Positions 52,557-60,557 of a DNA stretch of 64,000 nucleotides are shown here, piece by piece. The stretch lies in contig CANMZP010000003.1 in assembly GCA_947502355.1 (NCBI GenBank), positions 62,001-126,000 on the forward strand. The letters run 5' to 3'. The DNA is from an uncultured Thalassotalea sp. (GTDB lineage: Bacteria; Pseudomonadota; Gammaproteobacteria; Enterobacterales; Alteromonadaceae). A program made the translations under genes and the position numbers. How positions within the stretch are numbered: position 1 is the stretch's first letter; each line of letters starts with the position of its first letter. A model generated the notes under the pieces. The model was not told where the DNA came from. It did not search any database and saw nothing but the letters and a program-made list of their open reading frames with translations.

Positions 52557-53780
52557 TTGAAACCAGACCAGTTCACCCAAAAGCGACACTTTATTATTAC
52601 CTTGGGTAAATTATTACATATGTTTGGTGCGACCTCATATCGCTTAGAAAACCATTTAAAAAATGTGGCGCAGTTTCTTGAGATACCGGCGTCTTTTGTG
52701 ATCACCCCAACCGCCCTTACTTTTGTGCTTTGGCATCAAGAAGATCAAACCGATTATAACTACATCGTTAGGGTACCACCTGGTGATATCAATTTAGGGG
52801 CATTATCGAGAACCAATGAATTGGTGGATCAATTGGCCTCAGGGGATCGAACCTTAAATGAAGCAATTGTGCGATTAGAAGAAATTGCCAATATGCCGCC
52901 ACCATATTCTAAAGTTCTGACGTTTTTTGCCTTTGGCGCATCATCGGGTGCGTTTGCTTTGCTAATGAAAACCTCTTGGCATGACGTACTGTGGTCAACC
53001 CTCTTGGGTTTGATTGTTTACTTAATTGTTCTTTGGTCAGAAAATTCCTCTCGGGTCAACAATATGCTTGAACCGTTATCGGCCATTGTAGCCGCGCTCA
53101 TCGGCAGCTATATCAGCCTCTATGATCCCGCCATTAATGTGCCCATGTGTATCTTATCGAGCATCATTGTCTTTATACCAGGCTTAAGTTTAACCACCGG
53201 ATTAAGTGAACTGGCTGAGCGTAATTTAATGTCTGGTACCGCCAAAATCATGGATGCTAGCATGTGCATGTTTAAATTATTCTTTGGTGGTTTGCTCGGC
53301 ATGACCATTGCTCAACAAATATGGGGGAAAGTGGACATAGTGCATTCCATGCCAATAGCCGATGAAACGTCATGGTTAGCGGTGTTTATCCTTGCCGTGT
53401 CTCTAGTGATCGTCTTTAAAGCCCGCCCCAAGCATGCCTTTTGGGGTATTTTAAGTGGCTTTATTGCTTATGGTACGAGCATATGGGCTGCCGAATATAT
53501 TGGTATTGCGTTAGGCGCATTTGCCGGTGCTTTTGCCATTGGCATTTACTCCAACTTATTTGCCATCTACCTTAAGGCTCCTGCAACCATTGTTATGCTC
53601 CAAGGCCTGGTAGTATTAGTACCTGGGTCAAAGGTATATATTGGTTTAACCAGCATTGTTACCGGTAATCAAATTTTGCAAAGTCAGCAAATTGGCTCGC
53701 AAACGTTTTTGATTTTTATGTCGTTAGTCGCGGGGTTAATTTTTGCTAATGTTGCCCTACCGCCTCGACATTCTTTATAA
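52557..53780 (+). CDS. Threonine/serine exporter, ThrE family
   Basis: A 407-residue inner-membrane protein with about ten helices in two halves. The cytoplasmic N-terminus (FIITLGKLLHMFGATSYRLE) and first hydrophobic half are ThrE-like; the second half (FWGILSGFIAYGTSIWAAEY onward) corresponds to the ThrE_2 domain. Family block PGLSLTTGLSELAERNLMSG is present. It should export threonine/serine or similar. The start is a TTG with AGGA upstream; the next ATG, 21 codons in, would cut the conserved N-terminal helix. It is five bases upstream of the NRDE gene and starts a four-gene run. Confidence 0.88.
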   Translation: MKPDQFTQKRHFIITLGKLLHMFGATSYRLENHLKNVAQFLEIPASFVITPTALTFVLWHQEDQTDYNYIVRVPPGDINLGALSRTNELVDQLASGDRTLNEAIVRLEEIANMPPPYSKVLTFFAFGASSGAFALLMKTSWHDVLWSTLLGLIVYLIVLWSENSSRVNNMLEPLSAIVAALIGSYISLYDPAINVPMCILSSIIVFIPGLSLTTGLSELAERNLMSGTAKIMDASMCMFKLFFGGLLGMTIAQQIWGKVDIVHSMPIADETSWLAVFILAVSLVIVFKARPKHAFWGILSGFIAYGTSIWAAEYIGIALGAFAGAFAIGIYSNLFAIYLKAPATIVMLQGLVVLVPGSKVYIGLTSIVTGNQILQSQQIGSQTFLIFMSLVAGLIFANVALPPRHSL

Positions 53781-53785
53781 CGCTT

Positions 53786-54562
53786 ATGTGCATATTATTT
53801 ATCGCGATAAACCAGCACCCCAAATATCCTTGGGTGATTGCCGCTAATCGCGATGAATTTCATCAGCGTCCCACTCAAGCATTGCACTTTTGGCCGAGCC
53901 AAAAGTTTTACGCGGGTAAAGACTTGCAAGCGGGTGGTACCTGGCTTGGGGTTAATGAAGCGGGTGACTTTGCCGCCTTAACCAATATTCGAACCATGGA
54001 ATATCAGCGTGAGGACGCACAATCTAGAGGTGAGTTAGTCACTCTAGCACTACAAAAAGACTCTCCAATAAATCTTGCATGGCTGCAAGATCATGGCAGA
54101 AACTACAACCCGTTTAATTTACTCTACAGTCGCAATAATGCGTTGTATTGTTATAACTCTTTGCAGCAAACCCATAATAAATTAACAACCGGCTTTCATG
54201 CCATTTGTAATGGTGCCATCGATGATGTCTGGCCCAAAATGGCGCGTGGAGAGCAACAATTAGAGCAGTTAGTAAATAAACATCAACCGATTGAAATGCA
54301 TGAGCTAAAAGCCATGATGCTCGACACTGAACAAGCACCAAATGAGCTATTACCAGATACGGGGGTTGGTTTACGTCTGGAAAAATTTCTCTCAAGTATT
54401 TTTATTAAAGGCGAAGAATACGGCACTCGCGCCACGAGCCTTTTGCTTTATCAGCTTGAGAAAGAAAAACAGGGTAAACAAGGCCAAATCGACTTTTACG
54501 AACAAAGTTACCTAGCAGACGGTAAGCCTGCAGGCACTGAACATTTGACCATAAATATATAA
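53786..54562 (+). CDS. NRDE family protein (TANGO2 homologue)
   Basis: A 258-residue protein of the NRDE/TANGO2 family. Cys2 at the mature N-terminus (MCILFIAINQ) is the presumed nucleophile of an Ntn-hydrolase-like fold, and ANRDEFHQRPTQAL is the naming N-R-D-E motif. GGTWLGVNEAGDFAALTNIR and ATSLLLYQLEKE are further family blocks. The animal homologue has been linked to lipid and haem handling, but the bacterial role is not settled. It is coupled with ThrE upstream (five bases) and the SDR gene downstream (ten bases). Confidence 0.92.
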   Translation: MCILFIAINQHPKYPWVIAANRDEFHQRPTQALHFWPSQKFYAGKDLQAGGTWLGVNEAGDFAALTNIRTMEYQREDAQSRGELVTLALQKDSPINLAWLQDHGRNYNPFNLLYSRNNALYCYNSLQQTHNKLTTGFHAICNGAIDDVWPKMARGEQQLEQLVNKHQPIEMHELKAMMLDTEQAPNELLPDTGVGLRLEKFLSSIFIKGEEYGTRATSLLLYQLEKEKQGKQGQIDFYEQSYLADGKPAGTEHLTINI

Positions 54563-54572
54563 GAGATAAAAA

Positions 54573-55301
54573 ATGAAAAAAGTATGCATCGTTACAGGTG
54601 GCTCTTCGGGGATTGGTTATGCCATCGTAAAAGCGTTTCTAAAAGCCGATTATCAGGTGTTTAACCTTGATATTAAAAGCAGCGACATTGGTGAGCATAT
54701 TCATTGCGATATTAGTAAGGTTGAACGGGTAAAACGGGCGATAAAGCAAGTTATCAGTAAAACTAAGCGGGTAGACGCACTCATATCAAACGCCGGTATT
54801 CATGTGTCGGCCAACATCGAACAAACCGATGAAATGTTATTGGATAAGGTGTTTGCAATTAATGTCAAAGGGGCATTTGCCGCAACGCAAAGTGTACTGG
54901 AGCAAATGCAGCAACAAAAACATGGTGCCATAATTTATATTGCCTCCGATCAATCTTTAATTGGCAAGCGCAATTCCTTTGCTTATAACCTGTCCAAACA
55001 TGCGTTGGCCTCTATGGCGAAAACCACCGCCTTAGATTATGCCGAGTTTAACATCCGCGCCAACGCCATTTGTCCGGGCACCATAGAAACACCGCTTTAT
55101 CACAAGGCGATAGACGCCTATTGCGCACGCAGTGGTGCCAATAAACAAGAAATTCACGCGGAAGAAGAAGCCTTACAACCATTAAACCGTTTAGGGCAAC
55201 CTGAAGAAGTGGCCGAATTGGCGTTATTTATGGCCAGCGATAAAGCCACCTTTATGACCGGCAGTTTGCAAGTCATTGATGGTGGGTATACAACCGGTTA
55301 A
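54573..55301 (+). CDS. SDR-family NAD(P)-dependent dehydrogenase
   Basis: A 242-residue classical short-chain dehydrogenase. The cofactor loop is TGGSSGIGYAIVKAF, followed by LISNAGIHVSANIEQT, the catalytic Ser in YIASDQSL, and Tyr/Lys in NSFAYNLSKHALASM. The C-terminal CPGTIETPLYHKAI substrate loop is present. The Asp after strand 2 (VFNLDIKSS) favours NAD+. The next gene encodes a lactonase-type hydrolase four bases away, which suggests oxidation of an aldose to a lactone; that pathway is inference. Confidence 0.92.
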   Translation: MKKVCIVTGGSSGIGYAIVKAFLKADYQVFNLDIKSSDIGEHIHCDISKVERVKRAIKQVISKTKRVDALISNAGIHVSANIEQTDEMLLDKVFAINVKGAFAATQSVLEQMQQQKHGAIIYIASDQSLIGKRNSFAYNLSKHALASMAKTTALDYAEFNIRANAICPGTIETPLYHKAIDAYCARSGANKQEIHAEEEALQPLNRLGQPEEVAELALFMASDKATFMTGSLQVIDGGYTTG

Positions 55302-55305
55302 ACGT

Positions 55306-56187
55306 ATGACTTCAAGCCGCTTTAACATTATTGATCCACACTTACATCTCATCAACCTTGATGAGGGTGATTACCATTGGCTTAAGGCAAATAATCCACC
55401 TAATTGGCCAAACAAAGAAATGCTTTATCGTAATCATTTCGAGCCGGAATTACAGCTTAGCAACGGCTTGAATTTGTCGGGGTTTATTCATATCGAAGCA
55501 GGCTATGACAATCTTGCCCCTTCTAGAGAAATAGCCTGGCTAGAGCAACACTGCCAACGCCCTTTTCGCAGCATTGCCTTTGCTGATTTAACAAGTGAGT
55601 CGTTTGCGCAATCCATTGTTGAGCTTTCCACCTTTTCTTCGTTTGTTGGTATTAGGCACATTCTTGACGAGCAAGCGGCAACGTTGTTATCCAACCCAGT
55701 CTGCCTGGCAAACTTAGGTTATTTGGCAGAGCAAAACCTTATATTTGAAGCCCAGCTGTCCCTACATGATAGTGCTGGCGTAAAAGCGTTATCGGATATT
55801 TTGCAAAAACAGCCTAGGCTTACTGTTGTCATTAACCATGCTGGCTTTGCCAATCTTGATGACATTAACACAGGCAAGGGCACTGGCACTGACATTTGGC
55901 TAAGCAATGTGAAAAACTTAGCCAAGCATAAAAATTGTTGTATTAAAGCTTCGGGGTGGGAAATGGCTGAGCAACACTGGCAAGTGCATCAAACCCGCCA
56001 CATTATAGAGACATTGATCTGCGAATTTGGCCTGCAAAACGTCATGCTCGCCAGTAACTTTCCAGTCTCCAATTTAACCAAGAACTACCAAAACCTATGG
56101 CAAGACTATATTGAAAAAAGCGGCTTAACAGATAAACAGTTAGCCGCGTTATGTTTTGACAATGCCTTTAGAATTTATGCTTTTTAA
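55306..56187 (+). CDS. Amidohydrolase-fold lactonase (COG3618 type)
   Basis: A 293-residue metal-dependent hydrolase of the amidohydrolase-2 TIM-barrel group, whose relatives open sugar lactones such as L-fuconolactone. The metal motif is NIIDPHLHLINL. Other barrel strands carry GFIHIEAGYDN, VVINHAGFAN with a His, CCIKASGWEM, and the final Asn/Asp region VMLASNFPVS; many members have an Asp there, so Asn in LASNFP is unusual. ATG 55306 is four bases after the SDR stop codon and is preferred to an overlapping upstream start. Its partner genes suggest a sugar-acid pathway. Confidence 0.85.
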   Translation: MTSSRFNIIDPHLHLINLDEGDYHWLKANNPPNWPNKEMLYRNHFEPELQLSNGLNLSGFIHIEAGYDNLAPSREIAWLEQHCQRPFRSIAFADLTSESFAQSIVELSTFSSFVGIRHILDEQAATLLSNPVCLANLGYLAEQNLIFEAQLSLHDSAGVKALSDILQKQPRLTVVINHAGFANLDDINTGKGTGTDIWLSNVKNLAKHKNCCIKASGWEMAEQHWQVHQTRHIIETLICEFGLQNVMLASNFPVSNLTKNYQNLWQDYIEKSGLTDKQLAALCFDNAFRIYAF

Positions 56188-56200
56188 GTAAAGAAGCGAG

Positions 56201-56224
56201 TACCAAAACTTAGTGGGATTGGTA
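56201..56224. repeat. 24-bp relic of the MITE-like element
   Basis: TACCAAA joined directly to ACTTAGTGGGATTGGTA: the left end and right end of the 311-bp element with the interior missing, in the gap between two convergent genes. TA bounds both sides, as in the full copies. Confidence 0.7.
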
Positions 56225-56229
56225 AAACG

Positions 56230-57405
56230 TTACTTTACTTCCATACGTGGTGAGTGCATAACCACGTTGTCATTTAAATGAATGCCTAAGCCGGGCTCCT
56301 CTGACACCTTAAAGAGTCCATTTACCGGTTGAGGGTCTTCAATACACAGCTCTCTGTTCCAGTCTTTAATCGCGTAGGTGTGATGCTCGTGAATTAAGAA
56401 ATTTGGAATAGCCGTTTCTAAGTGTAATGAGGCTGCAGTTGCCACGGGTCCACCACAAACATGGGCCTGAATTCTGGTATCGTAAACATCGGCATAGTCA
56501 CACACTTTCTTGGTTTCGGTAAAACCACCACATAAGCCAATATCCGGTTGCAGTACGTCAATGGATTGATCGTCCATATACGGCTTAATGCCCCAACGAT
56601 TATATAATCGTTCACCGCCAGCAAGCGGCACATTCACTTTTTCTGCAACTTTTTTATGTAAGTCCGAGTTCAGGTAATTAACCGGCTCTTCATAATACAT
56701 ACAGCGGAACTCTTCCACCATATCGCCTAACTGAATGGCTGTTGTTGCCCCTAATAGACTATGACATTCAAAGATAATGTCGGCATCTTCACCGACGGCA
56801 TCACGAATAGCACCAAGACGGGCACGAAACAGTTTAAGATCGGCATTGGTAAATAACTTAGTACGGTCAAAGTGGGTAACCCCTTTGGCATCATACATAA
56901 TCGGGTCTACTTTTACCGCATCATAGCCTTGTGCCATGGCTTTCTCGGCCGCTTTGGCATAATCACTCGGATCGTTTAAGCGATTAACTTCACTGTCCCA
57001 GTCAAATTGCAACTGACTGGCGTAAGTGCGCAGCTCATCATTAACTTTACCACCAAGCAATTGATAAACAGGCACACCAAGCGCCTTGCCTTTAATATCC
57101 CAAAGTGCCGTGTCTATGGCACTCATTGCTGCGTAAATTACCGGACCGCCACCAAGTCCCCAAAAGCTTTCGCGCAGCATGCGGCTCCACAATAGCTCGG
57201 TTTGAAATGGATTAAAGCCAATGAGCATGGCTTCGCTGATTTCTTTGATCATATGCGCGGCGGCGCTATGGCCAAGATCATAAGCTAACCCGGCTTCCCC
57301 GACGCCACTGATGCCTTCATCGGTATGAATGCGAACAAAGACCGGATTCCAGACATCACGCTTTGGGCATTCGATATCAAAAATTTCCACTCGAGTTATT
57401 TTCAT
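56230..57405 (-). CDS. Enolase-superfamily sugar-acid dehydratase (mandelate racemase/muconate lactonizing type)
   Basis: A 391-residue enzyme of the MR/MLE group. The capping domain has FVRIHTDEGISGVGEAGLAY and AMSAIDTALWDIKGKALGVP. The barrel holds GYDAVKVDPIMYD (the Lys region), the metal ligands in DIIFECHSLLGAT, MYYEEPVN and LAGGERLYNRWG, and the His base in AHVCGGPVAT. The pattern is closest to galactonate/gluconate-type dehydratases. Such enzymes remove water from an aldonate to give a 2-keto-3-deoxy acid. The substrate is not known. GGGAGAG lies before the ATG, and the aldolase gene is 93 bases upstream in the same direction. Confidence 0.85.
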   Translation of the reverse strand: MKITRVEIFDIECPKRDVWNPVFVRIHTDEGISGVGEAGLAYDLGHSAAAHMIKEISEAMLIGFNPFQTELLWSRMLRESFWGLGGGPVIYAAMSAIDTALWDIKGKALGVPVYQLLGGKVNDELRTYASQLQFDWDSEVNRLNDPSDYAKAAEKAMAQGYDAVKVDPIMYDAKGVTHFDRTKLFTNADLKLFRARLGAIRDAVGEDADIIFECHSLLGATTAIQLGDMVEEFRCMYYEEPVNYLNSDLHKKVAEKVNVPLAGGERLYNRWGIKPYMDDQSIDVLQPDIGLCGGFTETKKVCDYADVYDTRIQAHVCGGPVATAASLHLETAIPNFLIHEHHTYAIKDWNRELCIEDPQPVNGLFKVSEEPGLGIHLNDNVVMHSPRMEVK

Positions 57406-57498
57406 GCTCTCTCCCTTATTATTTTTGTTAACCGACTTGATGTCGATTGTTGATATTATTTGCGCTTACTTAGCCCAACAATTACTTAGACGCGACCA

Positions 57499-58266
57499 TT
57501 ACTTAGCAAAGCCTGGGTCTAATCGATACGCTTTGCGCATCATAGCTGGCCAGGACTTTTGCCCGCCAGTCTGCCCGGTATGTACCACTTTTGCCTGTTT
57601 GAAAATATTATCGATAATGGGCTGCTCAACCAAAATGCTAGCCTGGCCACTGGCCTGAAGCATCAGTTGAATTTCGCAGGCACGATTAATGTCGTACATA
57701 CGCATAAAGGCATCACCAACGGTTTCACCCAAAGTTAATGCCCCATGGTTGCGTAACAATAAATGATTATTATTGGCGAGGTTTTGCTGCAAGCGTTTTT
57801 TTTCATCCGGATTCACCGCTAATCCTTCATAATCATGGTAGCTAAGCGAAGCCATTGAAAACATAGCGTATTGGCTTAATGGCAATAAGCCTTGCTGCTG
57901 GCTGGCAACCGCAATGGTTGAATTGGTATGTAAGTGCATCACACAAGCGGCATCGTTGCGAACGGCATGTATTGCACTATGAATAGTAAATCCAGCCGGA
58001 TTGATCTCGAACTCCCCGCTATCTAGCACCTTGCCATCAATATCGATTTTAACAAGGTTTGAAGCGGTAACTTCATCAAAGGCCACACCGAAGGCATTTA
58101 TCAAAAAATGCTCTGTGTCGGGAATTTTTAAGGAAATATGAGTATAAATTAAATCATCCCACCCCATATCGGCAACCAGGCGATAACAGGCAGCAAGCTC
58201 TAATCGACTTTGCCACTCCGTTGCACTTACCTTATCGATTAAGTTTCTTTCTATTAAGTCAAACAC
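57499..58266 (-). CDS. Class II aldolase/adducin family protein
   Basis: A 255-residue enzyme of the class II aldolase/adducin fold. The Zn-binding histidines are seen in CVMHLHTNSTIAVASQQQ and the later LLRNHGALTLGETVGDAFMR; the substrate region is DLIYTHISLKIP. The start is GTG with AGGG about nine bases upstream. It probably forms an operon with the dehydratase, as a possible aldol-cleaving or related step after dehydration. Members also include decarboxylases and epimerases, so the chemistry is open. Confidence 0.87.
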   Translation of the reverse strand: MFDLIERNLIDKVSATEWQSRLELAACYRLVADMGWDDLIYTHISLKIPDTEHFLINAFGVAFDEVTASNLVKIDIDGKVLDSGEFEINPAGFTIHSAIHAVRNDAACVMHLHTNSTIAVASQQQGLLPLSQYAMFSMASLSYHDYEGLAVNPDEKKRLQQNLANNNHLLLRNHGALTLGETVGDAFMRMYDINRACEIQLMLQASGQASILVEQPIIDNIFKQAKVVHTGQTGGQKSWPAMMRKAYRLDPGFAK

Positions 58267-58415
58267 ACAACAGCCCTTATTGTTCTTTAAAATTGAGAAG
58301 ATATGTCGTATCTAAAAGAGTTTATCTCAAAAATTGAGGTTGCAATTCTTTACTATTGAATAACTAGTATTCAATCTTACAGAAGGTTAAACTTAATGCT
58401 ATAGAAATTATCCAT

Positions 58416-59342
58416 TTGGGCAAACGAAAGTTGTATAAAGTATTCTCATCCATTATAACGTGTATGGTGCTGCTTAACGTGGCAATGCCGGCTAGCGCCA
58501 TCGAATATCAATTACCAAAAGAGGGGCACCGCCTCGTTGGTAAAGAGACGTACCATAAAGTAACCCGTGGAGAGTCGTTTCAAGAATTAGCGCAACAATA
58601 CAATGTTGGCTTTTTGGCGTTAATGGCAGCCAACCCTGGCATTGACCCATTATTACCCGATGAAGGTACCGAATTATTAATTCCCACCAAACTGATTTTG
58701 CCTTACGGCAATCATGAAGGCATTGTGATTAACCTGTCTGAATTACGCTTATATTTTTTCGATAAGAAAAAGCAAACGGTGAATGTATTTCCCGTAGGTA
58801 TTGGCAAAATCGGTGAAGGGACCCCCATCTTAACCAGTAAAATTACCGAAAAGCGTAAAAACCCCAATTGGTTTCCAACCCAAAACAAGCGGGATGAATA
58901 CTTTGAGAAGCACGGTAAAAAAATGCCGCGTATGATCAAAGCGGGTCCCAATAACCCATTGGGCGATTATGCCATGCGTATTGGTCAAAGTGTGTTTTTG
59001 ATCCACGGCACCAATCAGCGTTTTGGTATTGGTATGCGTGCCAGTGGTGGCTGTATACGTATGAACCCAGAAGACATTGAATGGCTTTTTAAACATTCAC
59101 CCTCTGGAACCCAAGTTAAAATAATTGATCAGCCGATTAAAATGACTTACATCGAGCCGGATCAACGAATCGTCGAAATACATAGCCCGCTGACGACTGA
59201 TGCAGGTGTTTCACAAAGCTTATGGCCACTGCCAGAGAGTGTGGTTAAATTTGTTGGGGAAGATCCGACTGATGTGCAAATATTAGAACAATTGGTTGAA
59301 GAACCTAAAGGCGTTCCCGTGGTATTACCTAAATCTCATTAG
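58416..59342 (+). CDS. L,D-transpeptidase with LysM domain (ErfK/YbiS family)
   Basis: A 308-residue periplasmic enzyme that joins proteins or peptides to peptidoglycan meso-diaminopimelate. The signal peptide is FSSIITCMVLLNVAMPASA. A LysM-like domain lies at about 45-90 (YHKVTRGESFQELAQQYNVG). The YkuD catalytic domain spans about 100-245, with VFLIHGTNQRFGIGMRASGG and Cys near residue 212 in SGGCIRMNPED. No ATG fits the start; TTG at 58416 begins the frame, with another TTG five codons in. It is convergent with an Lpp-like lipoprotein that could be its anchor substrate. Its 3' end lies in a 19-bp duplication. Confidence 0.88.
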   Translation: MGKRKLYKVFSSIITCMVLLNVAMPASAIEYQLPKEGHRLVGKETYHKVTRGESFQELAQQYNVGFLALMAANPGIDPLLPDEGTELLIPTKLILPYGNHEGIVINLSELRLYFFDKKKQTVNVFPVGIGKIGEGTPILTSKITEKRKNPNWFPTQNKRDEYFEKHGKKMPRMIKAGPNNPLGDYAMRIGQSVFLIHGTNQRFGIGMRASGGCIRMNPEDIEWLFKHSPSGTQVKIIDQPIKMTYIEPDQRIVEIHSPLTTDAGVSQSLWPLPESVVKFVGEDPTDVQILEQLVEEPKGVPVVLPKSH

Positions 59343-59361
59343 ATTACCTAAATCTCATTAG
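59324..59361 (+). repeat. Tandem 19-bp duplication at the L,D-transpeptidase stop
   Basis: ATTACCTAAATCTCATTAG occurs twice in direct succession. The first copy encodes the last residues and stop codon; the second lies just past it. Confidence 0.88.
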
Positions 59362-59385
59362 TCTTACGAAACAAATTAGCTCATT

Positions 59386-59420
59386 AAAAAAGCTCCACTG
59401 TGTTCACAGTGGAGCTTTTT
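59386..59420. terminator. Bidirectional rho-independent terminator
   Basis: AAAAAGCTCCACTGTG/CACAGTGGAGCTTTTT, a very long stem with T-runs on both strands, lies between the convergent L,D-transpeptidase and Lpp-like genes. Confidence 0.92.
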
Positions 59421-59445
59421 GTTTTGAAGCAGTGCGTAGTCTTAG

Positions 59446-59521
59446 AAGAGCTTTTATTTCTTGTAAGAGCTATTATTTCTTGTAAGAGCTTTTATTTCTT
59501 ATAAGAGCTTTTATTTCTTAT
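59446..59521. repeat. Four tandem 19-bp repeats derived from the Lpp-like gene 3' end
   Basis: AAGAGCTTTTATTTCTTGT and close variants (third and fourth copies ending TTAT) occur four times, followed by a partial fifth at AAGAGCTAA. Read on the minus strand, each contains the end of the Lpp-like gene (codons for S-Y-K-K-stop or similar). It looks like slippage duplication of the 3' end. Confidence 0.85.
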
Positions 59522-59798
59522 AAGAGCTAACGACGTTATCTAAACGTTCGTTGGCTTTGTTTGCTGCATCTAACGCTTGTTGTGCAGTATCAGCTGCGGC
59601 ATTAGCTGCTGAGGCTGCTGAAGAAGCAGAATTTTTAATTGATGCGTTTTCATTCGAAAGTGAATCCACTTTAGCTGATAACGAGTCCACCTTAGTGGTT
59701 AAATCTGCAATGTTTTTTTCTAGCGCTTCAGTATTCGCACAACCGGTTAAACCTAGAGCCAATAAAGCCGCTGATAAAGTGATAATATTCTTTTTCAT
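59511..59798 (-). CDS. Lpp-like alanine-zipper outer-membrane lipoprotein
   Basis: A 95-residue lipoprotein with lipobox LTGC after a short signal peptide. The mature part has heptad repeats (DLTTKVDSLSAKVDSLSNEN), an Ala-rich zipper (SAASAANAAADTAQQALDAA) and the Lpp-type end KANERLDNVVSSYKK. In E. coli Lpp the last Lys is linked to peptidoglycan by L,D-transpeptidases. The adjacent convergent L,D-transpeptidase makes the same role likely here. ATG 59798 gives the signal peptide directly, with GGGGA upstream; longer starts are not needed. The last codons sit in the tandem repeat array. Confidence 0.85.
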   Translation of the reverse strand: MKKNIITLSAALLALGLTGCANTEALEKNIADLTTKVDSLSAKVDSLSNENASIKNSASSAASAANAAADTAQQALDAANKANERLDNVVSSYKK

Positions 59799-59931
59799 AT
59801 GTATATCCCCGAAATGTAATTTAACTATCATCTGCAATTATGGCACAAATTTTAGACTTTACAGAAATTTTTTCTTAATTTTTAATACGTTGGGATCTAT
59901 TTGATAATATTGAACATTCTTCAATAAAGCA

Positions 59932-60408
59932 CTATTCGTTAATCAAGCGAATGCCCTTATCTTCTTTTACATCTTCAATGACCATATACGTATGGGTTTG
60001 GGAAACACCCGGCAATTCAACGACTTTACCCAGCACATCGCGATAATTATTCATATCACGCACGCGTAACTTAATTAGATAATCAAAGCCACCAGCCACC
60101 ATATGACACTCAGCAACTTCGCCGATCTCAACCAACTTCTCCTTAAATTGGGTAAAGATATCAGCTTTTGTTCTATCTAACGTCACTTGAATAAAAGCCG
60201 CCATACCAACATGTAGTTTTTCTGCATCCAATACCGCGGCATAGCGCTTTATATAGCCCTGAGACTCTAATCGCTTCACTCGGTCTAAACATGGGCTAGC
60301 ACTTAAATTAACCTGCTTCGCTAACTCAACATTGGAGATACGAGCATTTGTTTGCAAAATATTTAAAATTGTTAAATCAATACGATCTAAACTTTTCTCT
60401 TTTGTCAT
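59932..60408 (-). CDS. Lrp/AsnC family transcriptional regulator (probable PutR)
   Basis: A 158-residue regulator. The N-terminal winged helix-turn-helix is DRIDLTILNILQTNARISNV followed by ELAKQVNLSASPCLDRVKRL. The C-terminal RAM domain binds amino acids and forms octamers (GMAAFIQVTLDRTK, ECHMVAGGFDYLIKLRVRDM). It is divergent from putA with 149 bases between. In several proteobacteria an Lrp-type activator (PutR) next to putA switches it on in response to proline; that role is inferred here from context and from the absence of a DNA-binding domain on PutA. Confidence 0.9.
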   Translation of the reverse strand: MTKEKSLDRIDLTILNILQTNARISNVELAKQVNLSASPCLDRVKRLESQGYIKRYAAVLDAEKLHVGMAAFIQVTLDRTKADIFTQFKEKLVEIGEVAECHMVAGGFDYLIKLRVRDMNNYRDVLGKVVELPGVSQTHTYMVIEDVKEDKGIRLINE

Positions 60409-60557
60409 AATTGTTATCGCAAGTCAGTATAAAATAGGGTTTTTAATTAAATCTCCCGCATATTACATGGTTTTAAAACAAAATTCATCAGCACATACTG
60501 CTGTTATTTATCTAAAATGCCGTTACAAAATATATAAATTTAATAAAGGTAGAAAAC

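Noticed and set aside
59446-59521. CRISPR-like array
   Set aside because: The units are contiguous 19-bp tandem repeats without spacers and derive from the adjacent gene.
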